DNA of 64,000 nt from Daedaleopsis sinensis (taxonomy: Eukaryota; Basidiomycota; Agaricomycetes; Polyporales; Polyporaceae): positions 310,001-374,000 of the forward strand of contig CM066311.1 of NCBI GenBank assembly GCA_033807695.1. The letters are read 5' to 3'. Shown here in pieces: positions 58,091 through 64,000 of the stretch (positions are counted from its first letter, which is position 1; every line of letters starts with the position of its first letter). A program made the position numbers and the translations under genes. A model generated the notes under the pieces. It saw only the letters and a program-made list of their open reading frames with translations. It ran no database searches and was not told where the DNA came from.

Positions 58091-61000
58091 ATGCCATGCT
58101 CTCGTCTGCGATCTGTGATACCCCTCCCCATGCTGGTTATGGACTACAAGGTTGATGATCGTGCTCTCGTCGTGCTGTTCTGTGTACTGTTGATGCTATA
58201 TCTCAGCTTCTATCTGCTGTGTTTAAGGTCGACTCGGACTATGAGCTACAGTACAATTCAATGGTCTTTCGGAAGGCATGGACTTCTGTGCAGTGTTTAC
58301 TCTCACGAGGTTCTCTGTTGGACTGTGGGAACCGCGTACAAGGTGAGGCAATGCTATCCTGAACTCTGTGCACTATCTATCATCTTCCTTCCGATCTGCC
58401 ACAAGCCAGACGTACACCTGTACTCGCAGCTGCTCTCTCATGGTAAGCATCGCTCTCATGAGATTTGCCAGCCCGGCCTGCTGCTAGTACTTGCCACAAC
58501 TCACTCGACATGATCTTGCTAGCGCGTACTCTGCGGAGACAAAGATCCCATATACCATGACATCCCGTACGTTTTTACATAACTCTTCTCCAGGCTCCTG
58601 GGCAATCATTGACAAAATGACAGCTGCATGGTGTCCACTGAGCTCGTGTGCCTCTCCTGGGCCAGATTGCTCGCCTCAACCCCGAACGTCAAGTTTCATG
58701 TCCGTGCGCAGGACGTGCACTACCGGCTATATCAGGAATGCATCCAATACCTCAAGATCGCCCACCCACCCTCCTCCATGCCCACTGAGTGCTCCCTCCT
58801 AACTAGTTTGTTTGGGATGGGACACGGATTGCCGCGGCTCCCGCCCGCGTTCGGCACGCTGGTCAATCTCCTCGCCGATAGGTACCCCATGCCCGACATG
58901 GAGCACCTTCCGCCACAGGGAGTGACTATGAACGAGGACATGGAGTCTCTCTTAGACTTCATCCTGACCGGGATCCTCACCGTGACAGTCCCCGTCGTCT
59001 ACCATGCCGCGTGCACCTTGCGGCGCTTTTACGGGGACGCGGCAATGCCAGAAGACGACCTCTACCAGGCGCTGTTTCTTGACATCGTCCGGATGTTCTG
59101 GCAGTATGACTGCATGCTAAGGTCGCTCGCGATCGAGTGGTCGCCGCTGCCGTGGTCCAAGGCCTCCCAGCAAGAGCTCGCGCGCGGGATCATAGCAGAC
59201 CCCGCCGCCCAGGGTCGGACGGTCGCAGACGAGAGCTATCTAGCAGACGCGGACTGCCATTGCGTGTCTCACCACGGGTCGACCTTCGGTATCCCAGCGA
59301 ACATTCCTTGGCTTGGGGCTCGGCACGACGGCTACCCTTTCGCACCCACTCTATCCACCTACACCAGCCTCCGCCGTACCGGTCTACTCCGGACTATGCA
59401 TAGCGATGCGGCACTCTGGGTGAGCGCGATGACGTTTGGCCTGCTCGAGGCCGTCACGGGCATGCGCATCCCCGAGTCCATGCTTCTCGTGTGGAACAGT
59501 AGTGGTTCCGATAACGCACCCGTCCTCTCCGGAATCCGCATCTCCCAGTTAGTGGCAGACTGGCACGCGCGCCTGACTCGCACTTTCGTGCGCGAAGGCG
59601 ACTCTTATGCACGTCTGGAACACGGACGCGCTGTCGCGCGACTCCTGCACAGGGCGCTGAACGCCCTCGACGAGGAGCGATGGCTGAACTCGAGTGCCTT
59701 CTCACGCGCGGGATATAACATCGACGAGCTCACAGACGTGGTGGGCGCTGTCGCGCTCACTGTTGTTCCGCTCTGTGGAATTGCGTACGACGTGTGGAAG
59801 ACTGTACCTGAGGTCGCCGCCCTGCAGAAGATCGTTCAGGAGAAAGGGCGGCAGTTCCATGACGCCGTCACTATGTTTGCTACACGGTCCATGCACAAAT
59901 CGGGCTGGTGTCCAAACACTATCTCGAGCGAGTTCATGGCGCTGTGGGGCATCCCCCGTATTTCTCACTTCCTCCAGATTCCCGCTTTCGTTCGGGAGTC
60001 TCCCGACGAGCACAAAACATGTACGGCAGACGTCTGCGTCTTCTACACCATTGACGAGAGTACGTATGTATCTCGGCACCTGGACCGCTCCTGCGCTTGC
60101 CAGTACATCAAACCCGCGTTCGAAGACGTCGTGCGGCTCCTTTCGGAAGGCATCGTCCCCGCAGTCATTTACGACGGATCCCGGCTGAACGCTCTCCCTG
60201 CCAAAAACAACGCCTACGTCGCGATATCGCACGTATGGGCGGATGGGCTAGGGAGCACGACCGAAGTGGGTCTGCCTACATGCCAGATTACTAGAATCGC
60301 AGCTCATTCGAGGATGCTGCTGCCTGAACACGGCGGGGCGTTTTGGATGGATTCGCTCTGCGTCCCGCTTGTCAAGGAGCTCCGAAAGCGCGCGATAAAG
60401 CTCATAGGAGATACGTACCGCGATGCCGCAAAGGTGCTCGTCCTGGACGAGTGCATCCGCTCGCAGTGCTCGCGGACAAAGTCTTGGGAGGAGAACGCGT
60501 TCCGCATCGAAGTCTCTGCATGGGTTCGGCGGGTGTGGACGCTGCAGGAGGGACTGCTTGCGCGCGAGCTCTATTTCGAGTTCGCGGACGGGCTGGCAGA
60601 CGTTGAGGAGGAGCTGGGGATAAAGGACGCGGACGGTGTGAGCGAGTCTGCACAGGTTGGCCGGCCTCGCCATCACCCCCTCAAGTGGCTTTCGTGGCCC
60701 GGGCAATATCCGTCCCCGCACCTCCCCCTTTTCCCCATCCGCAAACGTCTGCGCGCTGCTGGTCCGATGGGCGGCCGGCTTCATCTTGATCTCGGGGAGG
60801 TCATCGGGCTACTCCGGCTACGCTCGACGAGCAAGGCTGAGGACGAGATAATTGCGGTCTCGAGTCTATTGCCTCTCGACATCGATGCGCTTCTCTCAGT
60901 CACCGGCCCCGACCTGGCGGAGAGACGGATGAAGGAGTGCCTGATGCAAATACGCGAGGTCTCCAAGGCCCTGCCCATGTATTCTACCCCGCGCATGCGC

Positions 61001-61495
61001 CTTCCAGGCTATCGTTGGGCTCCACTCACCCTGGCGGATGGCGTCGACACCGCACGGCCCCCACCAGGTCAGGCTGCGATCTGCACCGAAGACGGGCTCA
61101 TTGCGCGCTACTACGCAGCTGCGTTCAGAGAGCCTATCCGCTCCGCCCCGCCAGACAGTATAAGTCCTTGGAAGAACAGCTTTGCGGTCCTTTTCACCCG
61201 TCCAGAGACGAGGACGACGTACAAGCTGCAGGTGTACTTGGACATGACCCGCATAGAGTCGTTTGGGTCGATTGACGCGCTCCTGTTCGTCACCGAGGAG
61301 TGGGAGGCGCAGGTCGTGTGCGCAGCCGTTCAGTGGAAGGACAAGGAAGGCGCGCTCGCCGACTCGTTGCCCCCGGCTTCACGGATGAGTTACATTGCCC
61401 CATCCAGCATCGATCGGGTGTCGCTAGACCCAGAGAGGCTTGGATCAGAAGCTATCTTAGGTGAGCTGCACGAGATGAATATACTGCTGACGTGA
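58091..61495 (+). CDS. HET-domain protein 2, 1,035-aa model
   Basis: Full-length paralogue of HET-1. Exons: 58091-58150, 58228-58342, 58410-58442, 58539-58566 and 58624-61495; the lengths sum to a whole number of codons and the 28-nt fourth exon has a counterpart in HET-1. The large last exon alone gives 955 residues. Its first ~470 residues (VHYRLYQECIQYLK, PPAFGTLVNLLADRY, SPLPWSKAS, IPWLGARHDGYPF) are an unnamed region shared with HET-1. A Cys/His patch follows (CTADVCVF, HLDRSCACQY), then the HET core YVAISHVWADGLG, FWMDSLCVP, DTYRDAAKVLVLDECIR and VRRVWTLQEG, then LRLRSTSKAEDEIIAVSSL. HET proteins mediate incompatibility-type cell death. The start could instead be the ATG at 58139. It begins only 82 bp after the caspase 2 stop, so read-through or a fused transcript is possible. 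Confidence 0.85.
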
Positions 61496-61662
61496 AAAAA
61501 AAAACAAGGGAGACGTTACATTCTCGAGTCTTTGAAGTACATTTATACGTCCCAGTGCGATCAAGCTCTGTGTAAGGGATAACTATACAAGCACACATCA
61601 ATCATATTTGCACAATGGAAAGTTTGAGCCTCGAGACAAATGAAACGGAGAGAAGCGTACCG

Positions 61663-62781
61663 TCATAGAAGCCTACGCTTCGAGTTCGTAGAGATCACAG
61701 ATATGAGATCCGCAAAGAGCAACATGAGTTCGACCGGGTGCAGCTTGGACTTCCGCGGCGAATGCTTGAACACCTGCAAAACCCAATGGTCAAACGGTCG
61801 CTCCCTCGTCCCCTCCGGCTTGCACCACCACTCCCGCGTCGCCTTATCCCACACCGGCCGACCCGGGATTGCCGATGTTCATGCAGCCCACGCACAGCGT
61901 GCGCAGATCCTCGAGCGCACGTCGCGCATCGGCGTCTTGCAGCGCGTCCGGGTCGCGCAGAGCGATGACCGGTACGGAGGCGTGCGAGATCATGAATGTG
62001 CTGTGTACGATGACGATGACGGGGAACATCCCGAGGAAACGCTCCCCGTGCTCCGCCCTGAGCGCGGCTATATCGGGCTCGAGTACCACCTGCTGGTCTG
62101 CCCACATCTACTCGAACGCGGGATCGTCCTTGATTTCTTCGGCGAGTGGGCGATGGGAGAACGACCTGACCCTCCACCCGGTCCACAGCTTCGCCTCGTC
62201 GGCAGAGCTCGTTTCGGTCGGTGCTTGAGCTCGGGTGCGGCGGGAACGGTGGCCGGGGCGTGAGCGGACGGGGGGGAGTGGCGCGGGCATGAACTCGACA
62301 CGCATCGCAAGAGGCGTGTGGCGGAAGAACTCGGCGCCGCGGCCGCGCCTGATGAGGTGGAGGTATACTTGGCAAAACGTATCAAAAGACCAAGCGTGCA
62401 TGTGGAGAAATCGTTGGAAAGACGCGATGCCGGCGAGCGGCGAGTCGATGCACCGGGGGTGCAGGTCGGGAGCGTGGTGCTCTTTTCGAAGCGAATGAGC
62501 TCGTCGGTGAGTGCATTCTGGAGATGATAGTGCGTTGTTAATGCGTACTTGTGTTTACTCCACGACTCCTTCTGGCATTCTCTACTGCAGTAGATTGCCA
62601 CACCACACCCCGCACATTTCTTGAGCTCCGAGGGGCTTTGTTTCGACTCACCACACCCGTGACATTTCAACTTGTTCATGAAGTCCACCGGTGGGAACGT
62701 GATCATCTTCCCGTCGATAGTCACAGACGAACAGCCCGTCGAGCTGATGTGAATCGAGGTGGTGTCTAGCTCTTTGTCCAT
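61663..62781 (-). pseudogene. MYND zinc-finger protein pseudogene
   Basis: Residues from the ATG at 62781 give a MYND finger: CHGCGES, CAGCGVAIYCSRECQKESW, then HK; the last Cys is not found in place (HKYALTTH). The rest matches the Agaricomycete MYND-protein body but in broken frames. FQRFLHMHAWSFDTF ... SHRPLAEEIKDDPAFE is in another frame from the finger, and is cut by an in-frame TAG (62108-62110), after which the same frame goes on MWADQQVVLEPDIAALRAEH ... LCVGCMNIGNPG. A further one-base shift near 61860 is needed to reach RPVWDKATREWWCKPEG. The gap around the TAG is too short for an intron. Together a stop and two shifts argue for a dead gene. Sequencing error or unusual splicing could explain one of them, not all. 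Confidence 0.65.
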
Positions 62782-62931
62782 GGTGGCGCGATATAGGGGG
62801 CTAGTATGAGGATTAATCGCGCCGGGCGAGTCGTTAAGTATACGACGCAGGACAAAGGAATCTCTCGGAAGAATTGAACAAAGGTGAAAGACCTTGGGCG
62901 AGATCGTGCTATAGGTTCTGTGGACGTTCAT

Positions 62932-63226
62932 ATGACTCTCCCGGCCCTACCGCAATGGGCTTTCGACTCGAGCGTTGACGTATCTGGTCTGGTGGACAAT
63001 CTACTCACATCCTTGCCGTAAAGACTGTAAGCCGTTATAGCAATATGATTTACTGCAGAGACCGATCACTGATAAGTCCTCATGTTTCGAAGGAACAAAG
63101 CATCATCCGTGAGCAATATCAGTATGTAGTTCCAGTACCATATGTAAAAAGGGCTCACACCAGATCACAAAGCACTGGTTTATCGCCCTTTAAGTACCCA
63201 AGCCTCTTCATCGATATTGCTCCGGG
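62932..63226. other. Spacer between the MYND pseudogene and DUF6699-4
   Basis: Nothing recognised on either strand; expected to hold the 3' flank of DUF6699-4 and the upstream side of the former MYND gene. Confidence 0.4.
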
Positions 63227-63955
63227 TCATGTGGCGAGAGTGCTCGTCACAGGACTGACCTCCACTACGAAGACTTCCCCCGCCCTCCTCCCCGGCGGCA
63301 CCTCCTCACCTACCGCTGGCCGAATGCCCATGAAGCGCCGCCGTCTGCCGAGGAAGTCGCTCCTCCTGAGAGCGGGTGGATCGCACAGATCGTCCGTAAA
63401 CACACGCGTGCCGCGTGCTTCTACCGCCCGCTGCAGTGTGCGACGCCGAGACGAAGTAAAGTGCGCGACGTCGTCCTGTAGGATCGGCGCACGCAGGCCG
63501 CGATACAACCCCTCGAGCACGTCCCAGACCGTGACCGGCAGCGGCTGGGACAGCGATGTCGAAGCGGGGATAGACGAGGACGATGCGGCGGATTCGAAGG
63601 AAGATGACGAGGAATCGGAGTAGGAAGAAGAAGAGCGTGAGGGCGCGCGTGGCGGCGCATGCGCGATCTCGATCTGCATGGGGAGGTGGCGGAAGACGAG
63701 TACGAGGGAGACAAGCGCCACACTATCGACGTTGTCCCCTTCGCAGCTACGACGGTAGGAGCACACCGCCGGCCGCATAAGGTCGTAGTGCAAGACAGCC
63801 TGGTTCGCAGGCTGATATAGCGCTTTGTAGGGATTGTCGAGAACGTCCCACGCGAAGATATCTGGTGATGGATAAAACGAGGACCATGTCGCAAATCCAC
63901 CTCCAACCGTGGCGGCAAGGAGAGGATTGATCAGCGGGCTCCGAAGCGCGGCCAT
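63227..63955 (-). CDS. DUF6699-domain protein 4 (possibly continues beyond the window)
   Basis: Fourth member of the family here. From the ATG at 63955: MAALRSPLINPLLAATVGGG, then DIFAWDVLDNPYKALYQ, a divergent middle with VALVSLVLVFRHLPMQIEI, a Ser-only stretch, the hallmark LPVTVWDVLEGLYRGLRAP, an Arg-rich helix (SSRRRTLQRAVEARG), then RRSDFLGRRRRFMGI and a final VFVVEVSPV. The opening residues and domain order follow the canonical member (DUF6699-3) more than -1 and -2. The frame stays open past 63955 to an acceptor-like tcag near 63976, so an earlier exon outside the window is likely and the true start may lie there. Confidence 0.78.
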   Translation of the reverse strand: MAALRSPLINPLLAATVGGGFATWSSFYPSPDIFAWDVLDNPYKALYQPANQAVLHYDLMRPAVCSYRRSCEGDNVDSVALVSLVLVFRHLPMQIEIAHAPPRAPSRSSSSYSDSSSSSFESAASSSSIPASTSLSQPLPVTVWDVLEGLYRGLRAPILQDDVAHFTSSRRRTLQRAVEARGTRVFTDDLCDPPALRRSDFLGRRRRFMGIRPAVGEEVPPGRRAGEVFVVEVSPVTSTLAT

Positions 63956-64000
63956 GGGAGGCAACACTGGAGCCGCCACTGACCAGGTATGAGACGCCCA

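Noticed and set aside
57968..58513. 181-residue plus-strand frame with Leu-rich hydrophobic runs
   Set aside because: It spans the caspase 2 end and the introns of HET-2; the exons read in phase in other frames and the hydrophobic run is the pyrimidine-rich first HET-2 intron.

Overview
This window is from a eukaryotic nuclear genome, almost certainly an Agaricomycete (Basidiomycota). A polypore-like fungus is my guess, at low confidence. The reasons are dense short introns of about 46-140 nt with GT(A/G)(A/C/T)GT donors and CTAAC/CTGAC branch sites, compact genes on both strands, and the gene families present: DUF6699 proteins, HET-domain proteins, C14 caspase-domain proteins, a KDZ transposase, C2H2 and MYND proteins of mushroom type. 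No bacterial-style operons, rRNA, tRNA or CRISPR were found. All domain calls are from reading motifs; no database search was possible.

Layout. 0.6-3.7 kb: a many-exon WD40 protein and a Ser/Pro-rich basic hypothetical. 3.9-4.7 kb (minus): a small SUN-domain membrane protein. 5.4-8.6 kb: a 919-residue protein of an expanded mushroom family of unknown function. 8.8-9.6 kb: a 37-bp minisatellite and a cluster of GGTTCAGG palindromes. 9.8-17.6 kb (minus): DUF6699-1, HET-1 and DUF6699-2. 21.3-22.4 kb (minus): a C2H2 zinc-finger protein. 22.5-34.2 kb: gene-poor, with diverged tandem modules. 34.3-35.1 kb: DUF6699-3, the most canonical member.

36,283-46,480 is a complete 10.2-kb DNA transposon. 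It has near-identical inverted repeats of about 770 bp, a perfect 8-bp target duplication (gtgcctga), a KDZ-family transposase with six confident introns, and two further genes in the same direction. The two passenger proteins carry an RNase H1-N/viroplasmin-like start and an HMG-box-like segment; both are tentative readings.

50.9-61.5 kb holds a same-strand cluster that looks like a cell-death or allorecognition locus: two caspase-domain proteases with intact His/Cys dyads, then HET-2. By my models only 82 bp separate the second protease from HET-2. HET-1 and HET-2 are full-length paralogues, and aligning them resolved their small 5' exons. The window ends with a MYND-finger pseudogene (in-frame stop plus frameshifts) and a fourth DUF6699 gene, both on the minus strand.

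Gene models were built by checking reading phase across every proposed intron. Where the first or last exon could not be fixed, the entry says so.
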